Assembly (NCBI GenBank): GCA_013821605.1
Contig: JACDGP010000006.1
Coordinates: 1 to 64,000 of the forward strand
Source of the DNA: Herpetosiphonaceae bacterium
GTDB taxonomy: Bacteria > Chloroflexota > Chloroflexia > Chloroflexales > Kallotenuaceae
Direction: 5' to 3'
Length of the DNA: 64,000 nt
The position numbers and the translations under genes are program-made. Shown piece by piece: positions 44,177-52,438 of the stretch. The notes beneath the pieces are model-generated. The model saw only the letters and a list, made by a program, of their open reading frames with translations. It did not search any database and was not told where the DNA came from. Each line of letters starts with the position of its first letter. Position 1 is the first letter of the stretch.

Positions 44177-45223
44177 ATGCCCAATGACGCACTGATCGGT
44201 GCGCTTGACCAACTGCGCGAATCATATAACCTCCGTCTGAAAGCCACAAATAACCTGCTAGGATTGCTTAAAAGCACGCCAGGCTTGCTAAGCAAAATCA
44301 GCAAAAGCCTCAATGACTATGCTCATCAATCATCTCCTGCCTCATCCGGCACCATTGCCAATGCTCAGCAGATCCTAGCCGGGTTGCGACTGAAAGACGA
44401 GGTCGTTGATCCACTGGCTCCCGACCTGCGCCGCGAGGTAAAAGCCCTGACCTCCGTCAGTACCGCATTAAAGGATGCCCTTGCAGCACTGCGTGGTGAA
44501 GCTGTTGATGTCGTCCGTTTAGGCCGCGCCTATAACGTCTTGCAAGCGAACCGTACTCAAAACATCGAGCTGGAGACAGTGCTTCCTGGCGTTGAAGGCG
44601 AACTAGAGCAGGCACAAGCTAGCCTGAGCACCACCTTCGGTGAGACATTAAGAGATGCCGTCGTAGCGCGGGGCATGACGCTTGGCGGACGCCCGCCGCG
44701 CTTCGCCCTCGGTCGCTTTGACATCAACGTCAATTGGGTGACACGTTCGGCCGCCCTAAGCTATGGCACAGAATTGCTGGTCGGACGAGTTCCTCTGAGC
44801 GTTGATGCGCTGCTGAAAACGTATGATCGCGAAGTGAAAGTGATCATGGGCCGGAACGAAAACGGTGAACGCTGGATCGAGCAGTTGTACCAAGCCTGGG
44901 ACACGGTCCGTAAGAAACGTGCTACAACCGACAAGCGTGTCAATATTGTAGACTGCTATCTTGAACTGGTGCTGCTCCGCCAACCACGCGCGTTTCGGAG
45001 TGCTCCGAGTAAACGTACCATCGTTGACTATACTCGCGCACAGTTTGTCTTCGACTTCTTCGAGTTTACCAACGAGCAGCGCTTAGCCTATAACAACCTG
45101 TACGTGGCTGCCTCGAATTCTACGAAGTCCCAAACCGATAATCCAGAGAAAAGCTTCTTTATCGTTGAAGGCTCCAGCCCCGGCGATGGACGCTACATCT
45201 CGGACATTGAATTTAAAGCCTAA
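44177..45223 (+). CDS. Unknown protein, first gene of a DUF2791-ATPase/helicase cassette
   Basis: A 348-residue cytoplasmic protein I do not recognise. The N-terminal half is strongly helical (residues 1-160: LIGALDQLRESYNLRLKATNNLLGLLK, PDLRREVKALTSVSTALKDALAAL) and may form a coiled coil or helical bundle. The C-terminal half is mixed alpha/beta: GGRPPRFALGRFDINVNW, WDTVRKKRATTDKRVNIVDCYLELVLLRQP, QFVFDFFEFTNEQRLAYNNLYV. No nuclease, methylase or zinc motif is apparent. Two ATGs compete; the second (44177) has AAGGA at a good distance, while the first abuts it. The next gene starts ten bases after its stop, and the four genes clearly form one operon, so this is probably a dedicated partner of the ATPases. 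Confidence 0.75.
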   Translation: MPNDALIGALDQLRESYNLRLKATNNLLGLLKSTPGLLSKISKSLNDYAHQSSPASSGTIANAQQILAGLRLKDEVVDPLAPDLRREVKALTSVSTALKDALAALRGEAVDVVRLGRAYNVLQANRTQNIELETVLPGVEGELEQAQASLSTTFGETLRDAVVARGMTLGGRPPRFALGRFDINVNWVTRSAALSYGTELLVGRVPLSVDALLKTYDREVKVIMGRNENGERWIEQLYQAWDTVRKKRATTDKRVNIVDCYLELVLLRQPRAFRSAPSKRTIVDYTRAQFVFDFFEFTNEQRLAYNNLYVAASNSTKSQTDNPEKSFFIVEGSSPGDGRYISDIEFKA

Positions 45224-45233
45224 CCTTGGAGTC

Positions 45234-46556
45234 ATGGCATGGCTAGAAAGAGCGCATATGTTGCCTGATCCCCGCCTCGCGCGCCAAATCTTTGAAGTGC
45301 TCGGCCAATCGGGTACGCCGCTCGGCAAGGGCGTGAGTTACTACAACGTCGGCAATGACTCGCTAGTGAATGCCCTAGATAGTCATTACTTGGGCTCGTA
45401 TCTCGCCGACGGCGGCGCGGTTTTTAAGCTCGTGGTCGGCGATTATGGCAGTGGCAAGTCCCATTTCTTGTACTGCGTGCGTGACCGCGCTTGGGAGCGT
45501 AACTTCGCCGTGAGCAAGGTCGACCTGAGCCCCAAAGAAAGCCCCTATGATGACCAGCGGCGGGTCTACGCCGCCGTCGCCTCGTCAATTATCTGGCACG
45601 AGTTAGGCAGTATGGACGAGGACGAGCGTGGCTTGAGCCGTTTTCTTCAAGGCACGTTACGCCGCAACGGTCGTTGGGCTGGCGCGGGCTTTGACGACTC
45701 CGATGCCACTGAATCACCCGAGGTGCGAGCCTTGTTGCAAACGCTCGCAATGACACCGGTCGATAGCTTAAGCTTTCACAAAGCGATCCAGGGCTATTTC
45801 AATGCCCTATTACGTGGCCAAGAGTTGCGTATGGAGTCGCTGGAGCGCTGGTTACATGGTGAAGAGGTGACGCCCGAAGATATGCGCGATCTGCGCTCGA
45901 TTGGTGTCACCGAGAAAATCAACAAGAACAATGCCTTCAAGATGCTGCGGTCGCTCTGCCAGGTCGTGCGGGCACTCGGCTACACTGGCTTGGCCCTCTT
46001 GTTTGACGAAGGTGATCGTATGCTCAGCGTCGGTGGTCGCTCCGAGAAAATTGCAACCGATAATTTGCGGGAGGTCATTGACCGCTGTCGCGAAGATTTA
46101 CCGGGTGCTTTGTTTATGTATGCTGTGCCGCCCGCCTTCTTAACTGATATTGTGCCCAAATACCCGGCGCTCCAGCAACGGGTCCAGGCTCCCAATTATT
46201 TTTCGCGCTCGAACCCGTTTAGCCCACAAATTAATTTGGATCGCTTGGACATGCCGGACGAGCAACTCCTCAACAGTATTGGCTCACGCTTGCTCGCGAT
46301 CTTTGAAGTGGCCTATGATCTGCACTTGAGCGCCGATCTACAGACTCCTAACATCGAGGTCTTTAGTGAGGCGGCTCGCAATTCATACTTGGCTATCAGC
46401 CACCGCCGCTTGTTTATCAAAGCGCTCGTGACTGAATGGTACCGGCAAAAAGAAGAAGGTGAGCAAGCTGTGACTGCTGACTATGCTGCTGCTGCTATCC
46501 GTGGTCAAAGCGAGGCCTTGGAGGCCTTTGCCGACACCCAACAACGGCCCTATTGA
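45234..46556 (+). CDS. DUF2791/BrxD-type P-loop ATPase 1
   Basis: A 440-residue ATPase of the BREX ATP-binding (DUF2791, BrxC/BrxD) type. Walker A is VVGDYGSGKSHFLYCV (about residues 75-83 for the loop), Walker B is GLALLFDEGDRM, and ALFMYAVPPAFLTDIVPKYPALQQRV is the sensor-like region; the C-terminal third is helical. In BREX type 2 the related BrxD works with the helicase BrxHI, and a helicase lies two genes downstream here. The track's start at 45165 overlaps the previous gene; the ATG at 45234 with GGAG nearby, or the one at 45258, is preferred. It lies between the unknown protein and ATPase 2. Confidence 0.82.
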   Translation: MAWLERAHMLPDPRLARQIFEVLGQSGTPLGKGVSYYNVGNDSLVNALDSHYLGSYLADGGAVFKLVVGDYGSGKSHFLYCVRDRAWERNFAVSKVDLSPKESPYDDQRRVYAAVASSIIWHELGSMDEDERGLSRFLQGTLRRNGRWAGAGFDDSDATESPEVRALLQTLAMTPVDSLSFHKAIQGYFNALLRGQELRMESLERWLHGEEVTPEDMRDLRSIGVTEKINKNNAFKMLRSLCQVVRALGYTGLALLFDEGDRMLSVGGRSEKIATDNLREVIDRCREDLPGALFMYAVPPAFLTDIVPKYPALQQRVQAPNYFSRSNPFSPQINLDRLDMPDEQLLNSIGSRLLAIFEVAYDLHLSADLQTPNIEVFSEAARNSYLAISHRRLFIKALVTEWYRQKEEGEQAVTADYAAAAIRGQSEALEAFADTQQRPY

Positions 46557-46567
46557 AAGCCACGAGC

Positions 46568-47989
46568 ATGCAGACCCGTACGGTAGTTCATCCTCAGTTG
46601 GGACCCGGCACGCTCCTCAAAACCTACATGGGCGGCTTTGAATGGGAGGTGCTCTTCGAGTCCGGTCGTCGCTTCCGCTTGCCAGCCCGTGAGTTTGAAC
46701 ACGATCCCACTAATGGCAATGAACCGGCCACTGTACCGACCGGCCGCTTCAGCTTCACGCCGCGCGTTGCGGTGCTGGAAACTGACCAGTTTCGCGCCCG
46801 TCAAAGCTTGGAAGCGCTCCGTTTTGGGATTGTGCCTGTACAGGATGCAGAAACACTAACGATTGGCCTGGAGGCCGAACGCGTAAGTCTGGACCGCGCC
46901 CTCCAGCGTTCTCGTGAACACGGCGGTGATGTCCAGGCGATCATTGGTGATTACGGCTTTGGCAAGAGCCATTTTATTGAGTTAGCAGCCCGACGTGCCT
47001 TGCGCGAAAACATGCTGGTCGCCACAGCCAGCCTGGATTTAGTTGAGGTTCCACCCAGCAAAGCCAATGAAATCTACCGTGCCCTCGTCCATAGCTTACG
47101 CTACCCTGATACGGAGGAGCAGGGATTGGCCCCGCTGCTCCGTAAAGCGGTTGTCGATCATGGGGTGCTTGAGCAGTTCGCGGCGCAAAGCCCACGTCAA
47201 ACGGATGATCCGCTGGTTGAGGTGCTCAAGGCGTTGGCTGAATGTCCCAGTCAACGTGCCTTCGACGATATCGTGCTTTGGATCAGTGGTCAAATCAAGC
47301 CCACCGCCGATCTACGCTCGTGCTTGCGCAAACCGCCGCGCCTGTATGTGGCCGGCGAGGTTGCTCGCCAATATAGCTATCTACTCACTGGGCTCAGTGT
47401 TCTGGCCACATTGCTTGGCTACGCTGGTTTGGCTGTCTTGATCGATGAGTCGGAGCACTATTCTTTGCTCCGTGCGCGCCAACGTGACAAGGCCGATGCC
47501 TGCTTCAAATCATTGATCTATGCGGCACTCGGTCCCGGCAACAGCCGTGTTAATCCTACGACCATTCCTGACCATACCAAAGTGGCCTATGATCTCACCT
47601 TTGCCTCCAAACCCCATCTCTTCTTTTTGTTTGCTCTAACCGAAAGTGAAAATCGTATGCCGGTTGACCAATGGTTGGCACCGGCTCAAATCATACGGCT
47701 CGATGACCGCTTCATCGAGCGGGATATTGTAGAGTTTTTTCGCACCTTGCTGCGCTATCACAGCTTGGCATACGGTTATACCTACCCGCCGCCGCATGAG
47801 CGCTACGACCCCATTATGCGGGAGATCCCTGGTTTACTGGCACGCGCGCTCAACCAGCATCGCATTAACCTGCGCGAGGTGATTCGGCTAGCCGTAACCA
47901 CCTACGATCTGCTGTATCTGCACCCTGACTACCTGCCCGACGCCCTCCTTGACGAGTTGGCCAGCGGATTGCGCCTCCAGCGCTTCTAG
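46568..47989 (+). CDS. DUF2791/BrxD-type P-loop ATPase 2 with N-terminal SH3/CarD-like domain
   Basis: A 473-residue second ATPase of the same superfamily, clearly a different paralogue. Its first 45 residues (VVHPQLGPGTLLKTYMGGFEWEVLFESGRRFRLPAREFE) look like a small SH3/Tudor-type barrel as in CarD- and UvrD-tail modules, a likely docking site for DNA or polymerase-like partners. Walker A is IIGDYGFGKSHFIELAARRAL, Walker B is GLAVLIDESEHYSLL, and HLFFLFALTESENRM follows as sensor. A TTG at 46553 overlapping the previous stop (TTGA) is an alternative start. One base separates its stop from the helicase ATG. Function inferred only from family and operon. Confidence 0.8.
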   Translation: MQTRTVVHPQLGPGTLLKTYMGGFEWEVLFESGRRFRLPAREFEHDPTNGNEPATVPTGRFSFTPRVAVLETDQFRARQSLEALRFGIVPVQDAETLTIGLEAERVSLDRALQRSREHGGDVQAIIGDYGFGKSHFIELAARRALRENMLVATASLDLVEVPPSKANEIYRALVHSLRYPDTEEQGLAPLLRKAVVDHGVLEQFAAQSPRQTDDPLVEVLKALAECPSQRAFDDIVLWISGQIKPTADLRSCLRKPPRLYVAGEVARQYSYLLTGLSVLATLLGYAGLAVLIDESEHYSLLRARQRDKADACFKSLIYAALGPGNSRVNPTTIPDHTKVAYDLTFASKPHLFFLFALTESENRMPVDQWLAPAQIIRLDDRFIERDIVEFFRTLLRYHSLAYGYTYPPPHERYDPIMREIPGLLARALNQHRINLREVIRLAVTTYDLLYLHPDYLPDALLDELASGLRLQRF

Positions 47990-47990
47990 C

Positions 47991-50090
47991 ATGACCGATC
48001 TTGCGGCCCGCCGCGCCCTCCAAGCACGGCTTCCCCGCACCTGGAACGCCTTTTTTGCTCGCCATGGTAACTTTACCGCGACGCAAGTTGCCGCCATCCC
48101 GCTGCTCCTGGCTGGTCACAATGTTATGCTGTGTGCTGCCACTGCCAGCGGTAAAACCGAAGCTGCCGTCGCCCCATTGCTTGAGCAATACTGTCCGGTC
48201 GCCAACCGCGCGGCGGGACTGCGCATCATCTACCTGACACCCACACGTGCTCTAGCTAGCGACTTAGCGACCCGCCTCGCTGACCCGCTCCGTTCGTTAG
48301 GTATCGCATTTGCGGTTAAGACGGGTGATTGGCAATCGTTACGGCCCGGGCGACCCCCATCGGTCCTGCTGACAACCCCCGAATCGCTGGATTCGTTGCT
48401 CACCACACAGCCCCGGCTATTTACCGAGGTAAAAGCCATCATCATTGATGAGTTGCATTTGTTGCACGGTACACCCCGTGGTGACCAGTTACAAATCGTG
48501 CTTAATCGTGTTCGCCGTATTCGTGAGTACGCTGTGACAGACGGTGCAACCGGGACCGCTACCATCCAATGTGCTGCACTCTCAGCCACCCTTGCCGATC
48601 CAGCAGTAGTCGCGCACCACTATTTTGACGGTGCCCAGCTTGTGACGGTTCCTGGCAGTCGCCAACTGAGGACTGAAAATATCTCGCTCCCGGCCGGTGA
48701 GCCCGCAGCCTTCCTTTCCTATCTCCAAACGCTGCGGGGCAAAGGTATCCGCAAGGTATTAGTCTTCTGTAACACCCGAGCGGAAGTTGAAGCCTATGCC
48801 GCCGCAGTTCGTCCTCAGTCACCCTTTGGCGACGCCGTGTATGTGCATTACTCGAATATCGAAGCCCGTCGCCGTCATGAGATTGAGCATCAATTTGCCG
48901 GGGACGATGCTGCGATCTGTTTTGCTAGCAACACCCTGGAACTCGGTATCGATATTGGTACGATCGACCTTGTCATCTTGTTAGGACCGCCGGGCAGCGT
49001 CGCCTCATTTGTACAACGGGTCGGTCGTGGCAACCGTCGCCACCACTACGCGGCGGTGGCCTGCTTTGACCGGAGCCCGTTGGAACGCCTGATCTTTGAA
49101 GCACTTGTGACGGCTGCTCAATCCCCCGCTCCCATGTCGTCGTTACCTGCGGCTACTCCGTTCCGCCCATCCGTTGCCATCCAACAAATCTTTAGTTTGC
49201 TTAAACAAAGCCCTACCGGTGCGGTGCGTCTGGCCGAACTGGGCCAACTCTTCGGCACGAAATTGCCCATTGATGATCTCCAGGCCATTTTAGGCCAACT
49301 CCACCTTCGCAACTATCTCCGCATCGGTCGCCCCGGCGAATGGCGCGTGGGACCTCGCTTGAACGAGTTACTGGATCAACAAGCACAGGCACAACCTGGC
49401 TTGGGCATTCATAGCAACATCCAGGGCAACGCCGGCTCCATGATCGAGGTGCGTAACCAGCATACAAATCAAATCGTGGCTCGTGTCGACACGCCCTGGT
49501 TTGACCGGCCTACGTTGACCCTCGAAGGCCGTCCCGTTAATGTTGAATGGTTCGATGGCACGGTCTTGTGGGTTGCACCTTCTGCCGGTCGGGATCTCCC
49601 CAATCAGCTGCCCTATCGCTCCACGCATCAGCTCTTGAGCTATGAGCTAGCTCAGTCGCTCGCTGCCCAGGTCGGTCTCGCTCCGGGAGTTGCCCCCATC
49701 CTGCCCGCACCCGACGGTTGGTGGTTCCATTGGCTCGGCGATGTCTATGGCCACGTGCTCCTCGATCTCCTACGCCCGCATCTTGCTGTCGCGCCCACCG
49801 AGCAGCTTGGCTTATGCTTGCATCCGGCGGATCAATCACTCTCCCTGCCCTCTTGGAGTGACGAGCATGTTCGTCAGCACCTGGCGACTCATTACCACGC
49901 CATTGAACCAATGCTGGCCTTAGGACCATTTCAGCACTTGTTGCCCGACCAACTTCGTCGCCAGAGCGTGATCGATCAATTCGATATAGCCCGTTTTCAG
50001 CTGGCCCTCGCCGCTCTGCAACCGACTCTCGCCCCCGACTCCCTCACGGTGGACCTGCGAATACTGCTTGACTCTACGCTCAGTTCCTAA
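47991..50090 (+). CDS. Lhr/BrxHI-type superfamily 2 DNA helicase
   Basis: A 699-residue SF2 helicase. Motif I is CAATASGKTEAAVAP, Ia TPTRALASDL, Ib TTPESLDSLL, II IIIDELHLL, III ALSATLAD, IV VLVFCNTRAEVE, V ASNTLELGIDIGTIDLVI, VI FVQRVGRGNRR. After the two RecA folds come a winged helix (about 375-450) and a beta-barrel domain (IQGNAGSMIEVRNQHTNQIVARVDTPWFDRPTLTLEGRPVNVEWF), as in the Lhr core and MrfA; the long Lhr-CTD is missing. It begins one base after ATPase 2. BrxHI in BREX type 2 is of this kind. Probably a 3'-5' translocase acting together with the two ATPases. Confidence 0.86.
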   Translation: MTDLAARRALQARLPRTWNAFFARHGNFTATQVAAIPLLLAGHNVMLCAATASGKTEAAVAPLLEQYCPVANRAAGLRIIYLTPTRALASDLATRLADPLRSLGIAFAVKTGDWQSLRPGRPPSVLLTTPESLDSLLTTQPRLFTEVKAIIIDELHLLHGTPRGDQLQIVLNRVRRIREYAVTDGATGTATIQCAALSATLADPAVVAHHYFDGAQLVTVPGSRQLRTENISLPAGEPAAFLSYLQTLRGKGIRKVLVFCNTRAEVEAYAAAVRPQSPFGDAVYVHYSNIEARRRHEIEHQFAGDDAAICFASNTLELGIDIGTIDLVILLGPPGSVASFVQRVGRGNRRHHYAAVACFDRSPLERLIFEALVTAAQSPAPMSSLPAATPFRPSVAIQQIFSLLKQSPTGAVRLAELGQLFGTKLPIDDLQAILGQLHLRNYLRIGRPGEWRVGPRLNELLDQQAQAQPGLGIHSNIQGNAGSMIEVRNQHTNQIVARVDTPWFDRPTLTLEGRPVNVEWFDGTVLWVAPSAGRDLPNQLPYRSTHQLLSYELAQSLAAQVGLAPGVAPILPAPDGWWFHWLGDVYGHVLLDLLRPHLAVAPTEQLGLCLHPADQSLSLPSWSDEHVRQHLATHYHAIEPMLALGPFQHLLPDQLRRQSVIDQFDIARFQLALAALQPTLAPDSLTVDLRILLDSTLSS

Positions 50091-50216
50091 CTGGAGCACC
50101 TGAAGCTTCCCCCATGCGGTCACTGTTTATCAGTAACGGAGGCCCATAGCCTTCCTGCTCCTGCGTCCCTATACTGCACAAAGGGTTGCTCTCTACTGCC
50201 TATAGAAGGGATCATC

Positions 50217-50462
50217 ATGCCACGAAAACCGCATCCCTACGATTGGGACCGTTACTTCGGCCCCCACGCGCACCGTCGCCGTGGACCACTCGGTTTGCTC
50301 AGCTTTACGACGGTAGCCGGCATCATGCTGGCAGCGTTAATTATTTTAGGCAATGTTGACTTCAAGGCCTACGCAATCCAGACTGAGGCTCGTGATCGCC
50401 TGACGATTACACCCTTATGGGCCACAGCCTACGCGCGCCAAACTACGACGGCTCAGGCATAG
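50217..50462 (+). CDS. Small membrane protein, N-terminal half of an SH3-domain protein interrupted by TAG
   Basis: An 81-residue ORF with GAAGGG before the ATG. It encodes a basic N-terminus (PYDWDRYFGPHAHRRRGPLG) and one TM helix (LLSFTTVAGIMLAALIILGNV), then an Ala/Thr-rich stretch. It stops with TAG at 50460. The same reading frame continues straight on after this stop with an SH3-type domain (50466-50795). I judge it to be one protein of about 190 residues, either read through, mutated or mis-sequenced. Confidence 0.6.
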   Translation: MPRKPHPYDWDRYFGPHAHRRRGPLGLLSFTTVAGIMLAALIILGNVDFKAYAIQTEARDRLTITPLWATAYARQTTTAQA

Positions 50463-50465
50463 ACA

Positions 50466-50795
50466 GTGGAGGTGCAAGCTAGCCCAACCCGGCCCGTCCA
50501 GCTACCTGTTGCGCGCACCAGTACCATTAGCAACCTGCGCTCCGAGCCGCGCATTGCCCCCGGCAATATCCTGGGCCAACTCGCCCCGGACGACGCAGTT
50601 GTCGTACTGCAAGCGCAGCCACCGGTTAATCCCCAGTGGTACCGAGTGCGTATTACTCATACAGGGGGATCGTTAAAGGCGGGTTCCGAGGGCTGGATTT
50701 CGGCCACGATAGTGACTGTTGCTCCCCAACTCGCTTCCACGACCGTAGCGCCGAGTGCTACGCCATCTGCTACCGTGCTTACCACATCCAAGTAG
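50466..50795 (+). CDS. Exported SH3-type domain, in frame with the preceding ORF
   Basis: A 109-residue ORF in the same frame as the small membrane protein, separated only by TAG-ACA. It holds a bacterial SH3 domain (SNLRSEPRIAPGNILGQLAPDDAVVVLQAQPPVNPQWYRVRITHTG...EGWISATIVT) with the classic N-x-R-x-x-P...WYxV...GWI pattern, and a Ser/Thr/Ala-rich tail. The GTG at 50466 has no ribosome site or signal peptide, and such domains act outside the membrane, so it needs the anchor encoded upstream. Confidence 0.6.
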   Translation: MEVQASPTRPVQLPVARTSTISNLRSEPRIAPGNILGQLAPDDAVVVLQAQPPVNPQWYRVRITHTGGSLKAGSEGWISATIVTVAPQLASTTVAPSATPSATVLTTSK

Positions 50796-50842
50796 GCGTC
50801 GGCCAGTTGCGCCCCAATAGGTATGGTTGAACGGATCATAGC

Positions 50843-52438
50843 TTGGGTAGATATCGTATACGTTGTTTGTGGTGCTGCTGCTTGCTCTTGTTAAGTGCCT
50901 GTAGCACTGTCCTCCCACAAATCATGACCTCCCGTCCACAATCTGCAGCCGCCACGTCCGTCGCACAAGCTACCGTTGCCGCAGCGCAGCCAGCATCAAC
51001 GCCAACCGTTTCCTCGCCCACACCTCGTCCGACCGCGAGTGTACTGCCAACTGCTATGCCCCGCTTGACAACCGATGGCTGGCTAGAAACCGCTACGCCC
51101 CATCTGCGCCTGCGCTATTATCCGCAGTCGGCGGCTGCTCGCGATATTGACCAAGTCGCTGTGGTAGCGGAAAAGGCCTATGCCCGCGCCAACACCGTGA
51201 TTCCTGCCAACGGCCCACTAATGGTGACGATTTACCTCGCGCCACGCGTATTTTGGCAAGGTGGCGTGACGTATGATGGCAATACCATCCTCTTGACCTA
51301 CGCGGATCGCAACTATGCTGGGGTCGAACTGTGGGCATACTTAGTGCACGAACTAGTGCATGCCTTGGCCGGCCACTATGTGCACCGTGGCAGCGAGGTC
51401 GGCGGCCTGCTTGGCGAAGGTGTGGCGGTCTACACCACCAGTGGTCATTATGGCGTCGAGCCCATTCAGCAGTGGGCTGCGGCACTGTCGGCGAGCAACC
51501 AGTATATTCCGCTCTGTACGCTACGTACCGCCTGGGACACACAACAACACGAAGTCGCCTATCTGGAAGGTGCCTCCTTCGTTGATTATCTGATTCGTAC
51601 CTACGGTAGCGAGCGCTTCCTCCAATTCTATGCTCATGTACCAAGCCCACCTCCGGCACTGCGTGATCGCAATCTATGGTGCCGGAATCAGGGCGATCTA
51701 CCGGTCTCTGGCGTTGGACGTCCTTACAGTCAACTCGAGACCGAATGGCGCGCCTGGCTTCAGCAACAGCGTCCACAACCGGTTGATCAAGCGGCGCTCC
51801 AAGCGCAAATTCGCCTGTATGATCTTGTCCGCCAATACCAGCAGCAGCGCGATCCTGCCGCCCGTATTCTGCCGCCCCCACCCAACCAGTGGAACGCCCG
51901 GCTACATACGCTCTTCGCAGCCCCCGCGATCACACCTACTGCGGTGTTGCAAGAAGCAATGTTTGTAGCCGCCAAGCGAAACCTTGATCAGCATCAGGTT
52001 GCACAAACGAATGCGATCCTGGACGAGCTCACCGGCAGCATCGCGACCAACACCTTTACCGGAACCTTTGGCCTTGCGTATCGTGGCATCCAGGCAGCGC
52101 TCGACGAACAAGCCGCCGCTGTCCGGCTTCACGACCGACAGCGCTACCAACAAGTGACGCTGCTTGGTGGTCCGTCCTGGCCGGGAGCGTTGTATACTGA
52201 CTACCGGTGGACGATTAATGCTATCACCTTGAACCCAAATGCAGCAATTGCTGAGGCAACGCTCCAAGCGCAGGGCGCGCTTCCGGCAACGAACGTACCT
52301 TATCGCATTACCCTACGGCAGATTCCCGGGCGCTGGCAAATCGCTACAGCGGAGCAAGTAGCTGTCGATCTTTCCTTGCCCCCGCAGTCCAAAGATATTG
52401 CCCAACGAAATGGAGTTCTATGGCCGTTTCCAGAATGA
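50843..52438 (+). CDS. Gluzincin-type metalloprotease-like lipoprotein
   Basis: A 531-residue exported lipoprotein: LWCCCLLLLSAC supplies lipobox LSAC (Cys20), then a Thr/Pro linker to about residue 72. The catalytic domain has HELVHALAGH (His169, Glu170, His173) and a glutamate ligand in LLGEGVAVY (Glu192), the HExxH...E arrangement of gluzincins such as peptidase MA-like proteins. The C-terminal 300 residues are mostly helical and unassigned. The start is a TTG at 50843 with only a weak GGAT upstream. It ends overlapping nth by 19 bases. Likely degrades or trims extracellular proteins. Confidence 0.78.
   Translation: MGRYRIRCLWCCCLLLLSACSTVLPQIMTSRPQSAAATSVAQATVAAAQPASTPTVSSPTPRPTASVLPTAMPRLTTDGWLETATPHLRLRYYPQSAAARDIDQVAVVAEKAYARANTVIPANGPLMVTIYLAPRVFWQGGVTYDGNTILLTYADRNYAGVELWAYLVHELVHALAGHYVHRGSEVGGLLGEGVAVYTTSGHYGVEPIQQWAAALSASNQYIPLCTLRTAWDTQQHEVAYLEGASFVDYLIRTYGSERFLQFYAHVPSPPPALRDRNLWCRNQGDLPVSGVGRPYSQLETEWRAWLQQQRPQPVDQAALQAQIRLYDLVRQYQQQRDPAARILPPPPNQWNARLHTLFAAPAITPTAVLQEAMFVAAKRNLDQHQVAQTNAILDELTGSIATNTFTGTFGLAYRGIQAALDEQAAAVRLHDRQRYQQVTLLGGPSWPGALYTDYRWTINAITLNPNAAIAEATLQAQGALPATNVPYRITLRQIPGRWQIATAEQVAVDLSLPPQSKDIAQRNGVLWPFPE

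Noticed and set aside
44177-50090. Calling the cassette a BREX system
   Set aside because: BREX requires PglZ plus a methylase or kinase module and BrxC-sized ATPase; none is present, and only the BrxD/BrxHI-like part is shared.
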